A stretch of DNA of 64,000 bases from the NCBI GenBank assembly GCA_900539845.1, contig UQDP01000002.1, positions 1 through 64,000 on the forward strand, given 5' to 3'. The notes under the pieces are model-generated. The model did no database searches. It worked only from the letters and a program-made list of their open reading frames with translations, and was not told the DNA's origin. This document shows, piece after piece, positions 25,431 through 34,664 of the stretch. The first letter of the stretch is position 1. Each line of letters starts with the position of its first letter. The position numbers and the translations under genes were made by a program. The DNA is from an uncultured Oscillospiraceae bacterium. GTDB lineage: Bacteria; Bacillota; Clostridia; Oscillospirales; Acutalibacteraceae.

Positions 25431-25748
25431 TCATTCGCCTCTTTTGCGTGTAAACGTAATCGTATAATCTCCATGCTTGGGATTATAAATATAAAAAAGA
25501 AGCTGCCCTATCGCATAACAAAATTTCTTATAACTGTCCTTTGTAGTATTCCCCTCTGCATCACTGCGTGTGACTGTATACACTTCATGACCCCCTTTTT
25601 CATCGTGCTTGCTTTCATAATCTTCAACAGCGTTTTGTATAAGAAAGAGCATCTCGCTGTTTACACTGCGTCCCTCATGCGCGGCAACAACACGCAGTTT
25701 TTTAAGTATTTCATCATCAATTCGTACCGAAAAATTCTTAATACCCAT
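25431..25748 (-). CDS. Ribbon-helix-helix (Arc-like) DNA-binding protein
   Basis: Probable transcription regulator. The 105-residue product starts MGIKNFSVRIDDEILKKLRVVAAHEGRSVNSEMLFLI, a typical Arc/MetJ ribbon-helix-helix domain in the first 45 residues. The C-terminal half (HEVYTVTRSDAEGNTTKDSYKKF) is unrecognised. ATG 25748 lies 6 bases after AAAGGAG. It diverges from an XRE-type regulator with shared promoter DNA. No toxin-like partner was found. Confidence 0.8.
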   Translation of the reverse strand: MGIKNFSVRIDDEILKKLRVVAAHEGRSVNSEMLFLIQNAVEDYESKHDEKGGHEVYTVTRSDAEGNTTKDSYKKFCYAIGQLLFYIYNPKHGDYTITFTRKRGE

Positions 25749-25776
25749 TTTTTCTCCTTTAGTCATTTTCTCGCAC

Positions 25777-25847
25777 AACTACAAGTTGTATATGCTCATT
25801 ATATTCTCGTAAGTTGTATTTGCCAATACAATTTTTAGTTGTATGAT
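25777..25847. promoter_or_regulatory. Face-to-face divergent promoters with AGTTGTA repeats
   Basis: For the minus gene: TTGGCA (25821-25826) and TATAAT (25798-25803), spacer 17. For the plus gene: TTGCCA (25820-25825) and TATGAT (25842-25847), spacer 16. The two -35 elements overlap almost completely. ACAACT-ACA-AGTTGT (25786-25800 region), AAGTTGTAT (25811-25819) and a further AGTTGTAT (25837-25844) are likely operator sites for one or both regulators. Confidence 0.6.
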
Positions 25848-25869
25848 AAAATGCTTATGGGTGATAAAA

Positions 25870-26082
25870 ATGTACCAAAGACTAAGAGATATGCGAGAGG
25901 ATTGCAAATACAAACAATCTGATATTGCAAAACTACTTAATATGACACAACAGCAGTATTCAAAAATAGAAAACGGTGTAACAGAAATCACCGCGGACAG
26001 ACTGATCAAGCTTTCAGCGCTATACAATGTTTCCGTTGATTATCTGCTGGGATTAACAAATAATCCGCAGATCAACAAATAA
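25870..26082 (+). CDS. XRE-family helix-turn-helix regulator
   Basis: Small Cro/CI-type DNA-binding protein. The 70-residue product is almost all HTH domain: RLRDMREDCKYKQSDIAKLLNMTQQQYSKIENGV (about 4-37) followed by DRLIKLSALYNVSVDYLLGL. ATG 25870 is preceded by GGGTGAT; the frame extends upstream to 25843 across the promoter and is rejected there. Probably autoregulated from the divergent promoter region. Confidence 0.88.
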   Translation: MYQRLRDMREDCKYKQSDIAKLLNMTQQQYSKIENGVTEITADRLIKLSALYNVSVDYLLGLTNNPQINK

Positions 26083-26108
26083 GTATGATACACGTTTATA
26101 TAAAAATT

Positions 26109-26139
26109 GGGGCAGTTCATAGAACTGCCCCGTTTTTTT
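26109..26139. terminator. Bidirectional terminator between XRE gene and surface protein
   Basis: Perfect ten-base stem GGGGCAGTTC/GAACTGCCCC (26109-26118 with 26122-26131), seven T on the plus side and an A-rich flank on the other. Confidence 0.85.
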
Positions 26140-26146
26140 GATTTAT

Positions 26147-28117
26147 TTACCCGTTTTCACGGCGTTTTGAAAGAAGCACGATTGCCGCGGCGGAAACAAG
26201 CATTGCGCCTGCCGCAGGAAGAAGAAAACGTGCGCCGGTATCCGGTGATTTGGTAGAAGTATCGCTGTTCTGGCGCTTTTCAAGCGCGGCGACAGCATCG
26301 TTGATCGCCTTTGCCATTGCGTCCACTTCTGCCTGCTCGGTTATATTCTTTGTTCTGTCTACCGCTTGGATCGCGTCTTCTACCGCGCTGAAATCCTGAT
26401 ACTCTTTCGGGTCAAGCTTTTCGGCGTTTGCGATCGCCTCATCAACCGCTGTATAATCCGCCGGCTTGTATTCAAGCGCGTCAATAGCTGATTTGAGCTC
26501 TGTCGCAAGCGCGTCTATCTCATCCTGTCTTAATCTGTTCCACTGTTCGTCAACAGCAGTCTGCGCCGCCTGAGCTGTCTGCATAAGCTTATTCCAACTC
26601 TCTTCCGTATAAAGGGAACCGTCTGTTGGAATAAGCGCCTGATTATCCTCTATCCCCGTAAAAATACCTTCTTTGGGAACAAGATTATCTATTGCCGCTT
26701 TTAAAGTGGGCACAAATTCATCAACCAAAGCCTGATCTTTTGCAAGCAGTTTATACATTTGCTCTACAAGAGCAAGGCGTTCTTCAACAGCTACTCTGGT
26801 ATCATCCGTATACAGTGTAAGATCTACTCCGTCTAGTCTTGCGAGCTGCTCTTCCATAGCCGTAAAATCGGCAGGCTTATAGGTTGCGTCAATATTCGCA
26901 ATGTGCAGGTTTCCGTTCACGGTAACGGTGATCTCAGAACCGTCTTTAGACGAAGCAACTACTGTGCCGTCATCAAGACAGATATCAAAGCTGTTGATCG
27001 ACTCGACGCCTGAAGATTCTCTTTTTGCAAGGCTGATCGTCACGCTGCTGCCCTCTTTATAAAGAATCCTATTCTTAAATACGATCGTATCCTCTTCATT
27101 CGCCGGGGTCACGGTCGTTGATGCAACCAAGGAGTCCGCTGCTTCTATCTCATAGTAATTCGCGTCGTACAGAGTGATATCCTTTATGGTAAGAGTGCCG
27201 TTCGCTCCGTTTTTATTGTAGCCGTTCAGCATAAAATATCCTACCGCGTACCGTGTGCCGTCTGCGCCGGTTTCATAATCCGTAACATAGGAAACAAAGG
27301 TGACGGATGTATACATGGTGCTGTTTGAAAAGAACAGCTTACTCTCGGCATTGACTTTCATAATAGGCTGAAAGCTTTCTCCGTCAAGCTTAACTTTGAA
27401 ATCAACTCTCTCTCCGGCGTATACGGTATCCGGCATTTCAATCTCATATCCGCTGGCGTTTTCGGTAGTAAACGGCTGATCCATGCGGCCTACATAGACT
27501 TTGAGATAGTTTGAGCCACTGTCCGCCTGATGAGAATCCGATTCGCCGTAACGAACTCGGTAAACGCCTGCTGCAAGACCTGTTATTTCCGTAACGCCGG
27601 AAACAGCTTTCCAGTCATTCGCATTATCAAGCGTATATTCATAAACTTCGTCTGCGTCAAAGTTAATGATCTTTCCGTCTGCCGTATTGGCATCGGTTGC
27701 CGGCTCTGTATACAGATCACCCGTTTTCAGATGCTCCGTTCTGCTCTGTTTTGTTCTGCTCCAGCGCACATGGTAATATGAAGTTTTTGTACCGTCTGCC
27801 GAGGTGACATAAAATTCAATATCGTTCCAGCCGTAATGAAGAGAAACGGTATATGTGTTGGAAGCACCGTTAATCGTGGCAAGCGGATTTACTGTTTCGA
27901 TTGTCGTTTCATCAATTTTGCTGCTTCTGTAATTCAGTTCTCCGTAATACGGATCGTCCTGCGTTCCGCTTCCGGTAAACTCAAGGGTGTATTGCAGAAC
28001 GACTTTTGTATTATCGTCTGCATCCGGATTATCCGCCGCAAAAGCGTAAATGGGTATACTTGCAACGACAAGTATAACCGCAAGGAGGGCAGATAATAGT
28101 TTTCTTCTGTGTTTCAT
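26147..28117 (-). CDS. Secreted surface protein with FIVAR-like repeats and sorting-type C-terminus
   Basis: Likely cell-wall-anchored protein, function unknown. The 656-residue product has a signal peptide (about 1-28, cut near AFAAD), a cadherin-like beta-sandwich N-terminal region (about 40-125, ending YYHVRWSRT), beta-rich middle domains, and two helical FIVAR-like repeats that both begin YKPADF/Y (about 418 and 550). The C-terminus is SPDTG (about 624), a hydrophobic helix and KRRENG, the layout of a sortase substrate with an SPxTG motif such as that used by clostridial class B sortases. No sortase gene is in the window. The promoter region carries a LytTR-type box. Confidence 0.78.
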   Translation of the reverse strand: MKHRRKLLSALLAVILVVASIPIYAFAADNPDADDNTKVVLQYTLEFTGSGTQDDPYYGELNYRSSKIDETTIETVNPLATINGASNTYTVSLHYGWNDIEFYVTSADGTKTSYYHVRWSRTKQSRTEHLKTGDLYTEPATDANTADGKIINFDADEVYEYTLDNANDWKAVSGVTEITGLAAGVYRVRYGESDSHQADSGSNYLKVYVGRMDQPFTTENASGYEIEMPDTVYAGERVDFKVKLDGESFQPIMKVNAESKLFFSNSTMYTSVTFVSYVTDYETGADGTRYAVGYFMLNGYNKNGANGTLTIKDITLYDANYYEIEAADSLVASTTVTPANEEDTIVFKNRILYKEGSSVTISLAKRESSGVESINSFDICLDDGTVVASSKDGSEITVTVNGNLHIANIDATYKPADFTAMEEQLARLDGVDLTLYTDDTRVAVEERLALVEQMYKLLAKDQALVDEFVPTLKAAIDNLVPKEGIFTGIEDNQALIPTDGSLYTEESWNKLMQTAQAAQTAVDEQWNRLRQDEIDALATELKSAIDALEYKPADYTAVDEAIANAEKLDPKEYQDFSAVEDAIQAVDRTKNITEQAEVDAMAKAINDAVAALEKRQNSDTSTKSPDTGARFLLPAAGAMLVSAAAIVLLSKRRENG

Positions 28118-28204
28118 AACCTATCTCTCCTAACCGGTAGAATTCTTTGCTCTTAGGCAAATGCCAAAGAACGTCGGAGAAAGAAATACTATCTCCTAAT
28201 ATAT

Positions 28205-28263
28205 ATTATAACACATCTTTTTTCCAATTGGAATACCGTTCACGCAAAAATCGTGCCGTTTAC
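28205..28263. promoter_or_regulatory. LytTR-type direct repeats and weak promoter of surface protein
   Basis: ACCGTTCAC (28235-28243) and GCCGTTTAC (28255-28263) are direct 9-mers 11 bases apart. The first fits the LytTR consensus [TA][AC][CA]GTTN[AG][TC] at every position and the second at all but the first base. On the minus strand they sit one base upstream of a poor -35 (TTCCAA, 28228-28233), with 17 bases to TATAAT (28205-28210). This is where an activator would be needed. Confidence 0.65.
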
Positions 28264-28283
28264 GCATTCCGCGCAGTTTATAC

Positions 28284-28312
28284 TTGTAAAAACGAGCCGC
28301 GCAGGATACAAT
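28284..28312 (+). promoter_or_regulatory. Promoter of kinase gene
   Basis: TTGTAA (28284-28289), 17-base spacer, TACAAT (28307-28312). The second LytTR 9-mer ends about two helical turns upstream, so the same box could act on this promoter. Confidence 0.65.
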
Positions 28313-28349
28313 AAATATAATATAGTTTAAATTAATATAAGGAGCTAAG

Positions 28350-30010
28350 ATGCTTATGAAAAAGGCAGTAAAAATGATTTGCCCGGTTATTTTTTAATCA
28401 TCTGCATACTTGTGATTCAATTTTTGCATCTGTTTACCGAAGCAAAAAGTGAAATTACATATCTGAACTTCAGCGAATCGGTACAGATTCTTGAAAACGG
28501 AACAGAAATTCCTTTCAGCACTGACACATATTCAAACGAAGGGGGCATTATCGGCACATACCGATTTACAGGAGAAATACCAAACGGACTGGACAGCGGA
28601 AGCCTTGTTTTTGAAATATCCGCAATGGACTGCATTCTTTACTTAAACGGAACGGAAATATACAGCTCTTCTTCGTCTGCGCCGGAAGCGATCCAAATGG
28701 GGCAAGTAAATATACCTCTTGCCGAAAATACCGGCGGAGAGATAACGCTGATATGCACTCTGAACGGCGATGAGGGCGCAATGTTTCCGCCCATGCTCCG
28801 TTTCATACCCGAAGGATTTGACGAAGCGCAGGCAACTGCTTTTGCGGATCTTTACGCAATTCCCGCCGGAGCTGCGGCAACCGCTCTTATAATCGTCTGC
28901 GCTCTGTTTTTGCTCGGCATAACACGCGGCAAACCAGACCTCAGTTTGATACCGCTCGCTACAGCCGTGTTTATGCTTATGACACACAGATTGATACAGG
29001 GAGTCGGCTTTTACTTTATGCCCGAAGAGATAGTAAGCTTTTTTTCGAATAAACTTACTGGATGGATCACCGTTGCCGCGCTCGCGCTGTATCTTGTGAT
29101 GAACAGAAAACGCGATTTTTGGAAATATATGGGAATAGGAACTGCAATCAGCGCCGCGGTACTGCTTATTGCCTATCTGCTTTCGCTAACCGTTGACGGC
29201 CGTATTTCTGTTTACCTAAATTCCGCTGTCGGCGGACTTGTCAGCGCCGGAGCATATGACGGGCTGCTTTACTGGTTTACCTTTTGGCTTGCCGGAATGT
29301 GTGCGCTTATTTCCGCATACCGTGTGATGCACGAATTTGCCGCGCAGCGCGCAAACCAAAAAGCGCTGGAACTGAAAAATGAGATTGTTATGAACAGTTA
29401 CCGCGCGATCGAAAACAAAATGCGCGCTCAAAATGAATTCCGCCACGAGTGGCGCCATCAGCTTACGGCAATGGACGCTCTCTATCAAAAGGGGGATCTT
29501 GCTGCAATAGGCGAGCAGCTTGAAAAGCTTAAATTCCAAACTGAAAAAAGCACACAGATAAAATATTCTGAGCATTTTGCCGTTAACGCAATTCTTCAGG
29601 ACTGCGCTGCTCGCGCAGAAAAAAGCGGCACCGGGTTTGAAGCTGCTGCAGCTTTACCGAAAGAGATAAACATTTCCGAGATTGATCTTTGCACACTGCT
29701 TATGAACATGCTTGACAATGCTCTGGATGCAAACAAAGGTTCTGAAAACGGGGAGAATAAATATATAAAATTCAAGGCGGAGATCAAAAACGGCTTTCTC
29801 GCCATTCGCTGTGAAAACACCTATTCGGGCGAGATCATAACAGAAAAAAACAACCTGCCGCGGACAACAAAGGGAAACAAATCAGAGCATGGTTTCGGAA
29901 TGTTGCAGATGGAATCGGTAGCAAAAAAATACAACAGCGTGCTGGATATTTCCCATGATGATGCAAAGCACATATTCACCGTGCAGACAGTGCTTAAACT
30001 GCCGGAATAA
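28350..30010 (+). CDS. AgrC-like GHKL sensor histidine kinase (apparent frameshift near start)
   Basis: Membrane sensor kinase. It has an N-terminal signal-anchor, an extracellular beta domain (about 40-165) with jelly-roll character, about six transmembrane helices (about 170-340), an H-box FRHEWRHQLTAMDAL with the phospho-accepting His region, and a GHKL ATPase domain with N-box MNMLDNALDANKG and G-box HGFGMLQMES. The best start is ATG 28350 after AAGGAG, but that frame reads MLMKKAVKMICPVIF then stops. One extra T in the T6 run at 28390-28395 joins it to LIICILVIQFLHLF, completing the first membrane helix. Without it the only in-frame start is TTG 28379 with no ribosome site. The matching regulator is convergent downstream. 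Confidence 0.82.
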
Positions 30011-30027
30011 CCAAAATATATACAACC

Positions 30028-30067
30028 AAAAACGCCGCCGCAGTCCGAGACCGCAGCGGCGTTTTGT
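30028..30067. terminator. Bidirectional terminator between kinase and regulator genes
   Basis: Stem AACGCCGC/GCGGCGTT (30031-30038 with 30056-30063), A-rich before and T-rich after. Confidence 0.8.
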
Positions 30068-30075
30068 GATATACA

Positions 30076-30804
30076 TTATCTGTTTAAATATTTTACAAAC
30101 GCGATCTGAAACGCGTTATAAAAGGATCTTCCAATGGCAATCCGGTCGCCGTTTTCAAGCAAAATTCCGTTTCGGCTTATCTCATGCACAAAATCCATAT
30201 TCACGATATAGCTTTTATGACATCGATAAAATCTCTGCTCCGCGCAGAGCTCGCCCTGAATGGCAGCCAGGGAGATAGGATATGTAACCTTTCTGTCCGA
30301 AAGATGAAAAGTTACACTGTGATTATAACTTTCCATATACATTATATTATCAGCGGGTATGGAAACCGTTTTTCCTCCGGCCTTAAATGTAATAACATTA
30401 GCCTTGCGGCTGATCTGCATATCTGTTACAAGCGCTTTTTTCAGCGTTTCCTTTGAAACAGGCTTAAGCAGATAATTCACCGGCTGAACACTGTAACCCT
30501 CCAGCAGATAATCCTCACTGCCCGTGATAAAAATAATGCTCACCCTGTTTCCGTTTTCACGCAGCGACTTTGCAAGCTGCATACCGTTTTCGCCCTGCAT
30601 CTGAATATCCAGCAGGAGAACATCAAATCTGTCTGCATCCTTTTTTAATACTTCGCCTAGCTCGGCAGCTGACGGAAACTGTGCTATTTCATATCTGATT
30701 TTTATCTCATCCAGAATGGAACCGCACATTTTGCCGATCTCACCCAGCAAAACGGGATCGTCGTCACACACAGCAACACGGTATTTATTCACTGCTGCAT
30801 TCAC
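30076..30804 (-). CDS. LytTR-type response regulator
   Basis: AgrA/LytR-type transcription regulator. The 242-residue product has a receiver domain (about 8-130) with acidic pocket VAVCDDDP, phospho-acceptor Asp in VLLLDIQMQGENGMQLA (about 62-78), Thr in FITGS and Lys in NYLLKPVS, then a LytTR DNA-binding domain (about 140-240; ADNIMYMESYNHSV, QRFYRCHKSYIVNMDFV). The start is GTG 30804, 6 bases after AAGGTG. It has its own promoter and is convergent to the kinase rather than in the same operon, which is uncommon for this pair. Confidence 0.93.
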   Translation of the reverse strand: MNAAVNKYRVAVCDDDPVLLGEIGKMCGSILDEIKIRYEIAQFPSAAELGEVLKKDADRFDVLLLDIQMQGENGMQLAKSLRENGNRVSIIFITGSEDYLLEGYSVQPVNYLLKPVSKETLKKALVTDMQISRKANVITFKAGGKTVSIPADNIMYMESYNHSVTFHLSDRKVTYPISLAAIQGELCAEQRFYRCHKSYIVNMDFVHEISRNGILLENGDRIAIGRSFYNAFQIAFVKYLNR

Positions 30805-30837
30805 ATCCGCACCTTAATCAAGATTTATAATATCTAT

Positions 30838-30866
30838 ATTATACAACCTTTTTTTAATGCTTTCAA
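30838..30866 (-). promoter_or_regulatory. Promoter of LytTR regulator gene
   Basis: Minus strand TTGAAA (30861-30866), 17-base spacer, TATAAT (30838-30843). Confidence 0.7.
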
Positions 30867-30880
30867 GCAAACAAGCACAT

Positions 30881-30912
30881 AAAAAAGCCGCTCCTTTTAG
30901 GAGCGGCTTTGC
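30881..30912. terminator. Bidirectional terminator hairpin
   Basis: Perfect 11-base stem AAAGCCGCTCC/GGAGCGGCTTT (30884-30894 with 30900-30910), six A before. On the minus strand it ends transcription from the decarboxylase genes 190 bases upstream. Confidence 0.8.
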
Positions 30913-31090
30913 GCTTTCCTGTTTGTTTTAAACAGGAGCTTCTTTAAAGCCTTTTTAAGATATCTGAATGTCGTTCGCAAAAGACTTTTAACCGTATCCT
31001 CTTCTTTTTTCTTTTGCGCAATCATTGCGTTCAGTTTTTGGCTTTTTCTCTAGTTTCGTATTCAGCTTTCCGTCCATACGATTATTCAGA
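30901..31090. repeat. Possible relic related to the MITE-like repeat
   Basis: The 19 bases 30901-30919 (GAGCGGCTTTGCGCTTTCC) are identical to positions 4-22 of the left-edge repeat, and 31054-31072 (TATTCAGCTTTCCGTCC region) resembles the inner inverted repeat of the 45.6-kb copy. The rest does not align by eye and there is no CAGCGTGTAG terminus. No coding sequence is seen in this 190-base stretch. Confidence 0.4.
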
Positions 31091-31100
31091 ATGGAAATTG

Positions 31101-31295
31101 TTACTTATCTTCTTTTTTCTTATCTTTCTTTTTACGGTTTGAAAGCTTGTTCAGGCCGTATGTTATAAGAATGATAACACCGATAACAAGGAAGATACCC
31201 ACCATGCCTATTGCCATGATCGGAAGTGTTTCTTTCCATGAATCGGCGTTTATCGCCATTGTGATTACGCTTAATTTCGCAAGTAAATTCAACAT
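31101..31295 (-). CDS. OadG-like small subunit of a sodium-pump decarboxylase
   Basis: The 64-residue product has one hydrophobic helix (about 24-47, LPIMAIGMVGIFLVIGVIILITYGL) followed by a strongly basic tail, the form of OadG/gamma subunits of sodium-translocating decarboxylases. The ATG follows GGAGG and is 13 bases after the beta-subunit gene. Assignment depends on that linkage. Confidence 0.65.
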   Translation of the reverse strand: MLNLLAKLSVITMAINADSWKETLPIMAIGMVGIFLVIGVIILITYGLNKLSNRKKKDKKKEDK

Positions 31296-31308
31296 ATATT
31301 AACCTCCG

Positions 31309-32463
31309 TTAGATTATGCCTTCAACAAGTGTAAGGATAAGACCGCCGGCGATTACAGACGCGATCTGGCCGGATACGTTTACGCTGATGGACTGCATAA
31401 GAAGGAAGTTCTGATTATCTTCCTTAAGACCCATCTGGTTAACAACACGTCCGCTCATCGGGAACGCCGAAATACCGGCAGCGCCTATCATCGGGTTGAT
31501 CTTCTTGCCCTTCGGAAGGAAGATGTTGAGTATCTTTGCAAAGAACACACCGCCTGCCGTATCGAAAATGAAGGCTACAAGACCGAGCGCGAGTATAAGA
31601 AGGGTCTGCCACTGAAGGAATTCTTCATAGTGCATTCTTGATGCAACCGTGAGACCGAGCAGGATGGTGATGATATTTGCAAGCGAATTCTGCGCCGTTT
31701 CGGAAAGAGCGTTAAGAACACCGCATTCGCGGATCAGATTACCGAACATCAGGAAGCCTACAAGCGCAACAGACTTAGGCGCAACCAGACCGGCAACAAC
31801 AGTGATGATGATCGGGAAAAGGATCTTTGTAAGCTTTGAAACCTCGCCCGGCTGATATTTCATTCTGATAAGACGTTCTTTTTTTGTTGTGCAAAGCTTG
31901 ATAACAGGCGGCTGAATAATGGGAACAAGCGCCATATAGGAATATGCCGCAACCATGATCGGGCCGAGATAAGCGGAATTGAGCTCCTGTGCAACGAAAA
32001 TCGAGGTAGGACCGTCCGCAGCGCCGATGATGGCGATCGAAGCCGCGTCTCTGAAATCAAAGAAGAAAGACGCGATAAAGAATGTAAAGAAAATACCGAA
32101 CTGTGCCGCCGCGCCGAAAAGCATAAGCCACGGATTCTTAAGCAGCGGACCGAAATCGATCATAGCGCCGATACCGATGAAGAGCAGGAGCGGGAAAAGC
32201 TCATTGGCGATACCCGCGTCAAACAAAACGGTGATGGGGCCGGCTTCGCTTGAGCCCGCCTGCGTGATCGCGCCGGACATAGGCAGGTTTACCAGAATGG
32301 TACCGAAGCCCATCGGCAAAAGAAGCGTAGGCTCCATTTCTTTTTTGATTGCAAGGAAAACAAGGAGTCCGCCGATTGCAATCATAACAATCTGCTGCCA
32401 TCTTATTTCACCGAAATTGGAAAAAAGACCGGCAAAGGTGTCTAAAACGCTTAACTGTATCAT
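31309..32463 (-). CDS. Sodium ion-translocating decarboxylase beta subunit
   Basis: Membrane subunit that couples decarboxylation of a biotin-bound carboxyl group to sodium export (OadB/GcdB/MmdB type). The 384-residue product has about ten membrane segments and the family motifs FIGIGAMIDFGPLL (about 94-107), IGAADGPTSIFVAQEL (about 146-161) and the C-terminal GAAGISAFPMSGRVV (about 327-341). The ATG follows ACGGAGG by 6 bases. It lies 15 bases after purB. No carboxyltransferase or biotin-carrier gene is nearby, so the substrate (oxaloacetate, glutaconyl-CoA, methylmalonyl-CoA) cannot be told. Confidence 0.92.
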   Translation of the reverse strand: MIQLSVLDTFAGLFSNFGEIRWQQIVMIAIGGLLVFLAIKKEMEPTLLLPMGFGTILVNLPMSGAITQAGSSEAGPITVLFDAGIANELFPLLLFIGIGAMIDFGPLLKNPWLMLFGAAAQFGIFFTFFIASFFFDFRDAASIAIIGAADGPTSIFVAQELNSAYLGPIMVAAYSYMALVPIIQPPVIKLCTTKKERLIRMKYQPGEVSKLTKILFPIIITVVAGLVAPKSVALVGFLMFGNLIRECGVLNALSETAQNSLANIITILLGLTVASRMHYEEFLQWQTLLILALGLVAFIFDTAGGVFFAKILNIFLPKGKKINPMIGAAGISAFPMSGRVVNQMGLKEDNQNFLLMQSISVNVSGQIASVIAGGLILTLVEGII

Positions 32464-32478
32464 TTTAACCTCCGTTTT

Positions 32479-33911
32479 TTAAACGTTTATTTCCACATCG
32501 ATGCCAAGCAGATCCCTGTTGGCGTCAATGATTGGTTTAACAACTTCATTCAGAAAATCCGTTGTTTGCTGCGGGGCTCTGCCCACGAAATTTTCCGGCT
32601 TCATGGAAGCAAGGATCTCATCCTTTGTCATCATGAAAGCGGGATCTGCCGCAATGCGGTCTATCAGGTCGTTTTTACCGCCGTCCTGTTTCACAACAGC
32701 GGCAGCCGCCATGGAGTGAACACGTATCCTTTCGTGCAGCGCCTGACGGTCGCCGCCCTTTTTAACCGCGTCCATAAGTATGTTTTCCGTTGCCATGAAC
32801 GGCAGCTCGCTCATAAGCCTTGAATGGATGACTTTGGGATAAACGACAAGACCGCTCGTCACATTGATATACAGATCCAGAATACCGTCCGTTGCAAGAA
32901 ACGCCTCGGCAACCGAAACTCGTTTGTTGGCGCTGTCGTCCAGAGTTCTTTCAAACCACTGTGCGGAAGCCGTCCACGCAGGATTGAGCGCATCGATCAT
33001 AACATAGCGTGAAAGCGACGCGATCCTTTCGCTTCGCATGGGATTTCTCTTATATGCCATAGCGGACGAACCGATCTGATTCTTTTCAAACGGCTCTTCG
33101 ATCTCTTTGAGATTCTGAAGCAGCCTGAGGTCGTTTGAGAACTTACAGCAGGACTGCGCAATAAGCGCAAGGCAGTTGCAAACGATCGTATCCAGCTTTC
33201 TCGCATAGGTCTGACCGCTGACCGGGAAGCAGGCTTTAAAGCCCATCTTCTCGGCGATCTTTCTGTCCAGCGCCTTGCACTTTTCGTGGTCACCGTTGAA
33301 TAGTTCAAGGAAAGACGCCTGCGTGCCCGTTGTTCCCTTTGAGCCGAGCAGCATCAGGGTATCGAGCACATGCTCCACCTCATTATAATCCATAACAAGA
33401 TCCATAAGCCAAAGCGTCGCTCTTTTACCCACCGTTGTGGGCTGCGCCGGCTGAAAATGCGTGAATCCGAGACAGGGCATGTCCTTATATTTATCGGCAA
33501 ATTTCGCAACGGAGGCGATGGCGTTCACAAGCTTTTTCTTTATAAGCAAAAGCGCCTCGCGCATGGTGATAACATCCGTATTGTCGCCCACATAACAGCT
33601 TGTTGCGCCGAGATGGATGATAGGCTCCGCTTTCGGGCACTGATCGCCGTAAGCGTGAACATGCGCCATAACATCGTGGCGGAATTTCTTTTCATATTCC
33701 GCGGCGGCTTCATAATTTATATCGTCAGCATGCGCTTTAAGCTCGTCTATCTGCTCTTGTGTGATATTCAGCCCGAGCTCTTTTTCGGATTCCGCAAGCG
33801 CGATCCACAGCTTTCGCCAAGTCTTAAACTTGAAATCGGGAGAATAGATATACTGCATCTCCTTGCTTGCATAGCGCGCGTTGAATGGTGAATTATATGT
33901 GTTATTCGGCA

Positions 33912-33912
<1 letters not shown>
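32479..33912 (-). CDS. purB: Adenylosuccinate lyase
   Basis: Acts twice in purine synthesis: SAICAR to AICAR plus fumarate, and adenylosuccinate to AMP plus fumarate. The 477-residue product has IHLGATSCYVGDNTD (about 101-115), LGFTHFQPAQPTTVGKRA and the fumarase/lyase signature IGSSAMAYKRNPMRSE (about 283-298). The start overlaps the purC stop by one base (TAATG). Together with purC it makes SAICAR and then splits it, consecutive steps. Confidence 0.96.
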
Positions 33913-34622
<710 letters not shown>

Positions 34623-34664
34623 TTTTTATATCCTCCAAAAATTTTATACAAAATTGAATAAACT

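Noticed and set aside
25431..26082. Toxin-antitoxin pair (RHH plus XRE)
   Set aside because: Both products are DNA-binding proteins and are divergent; no toxin-like domain is present.
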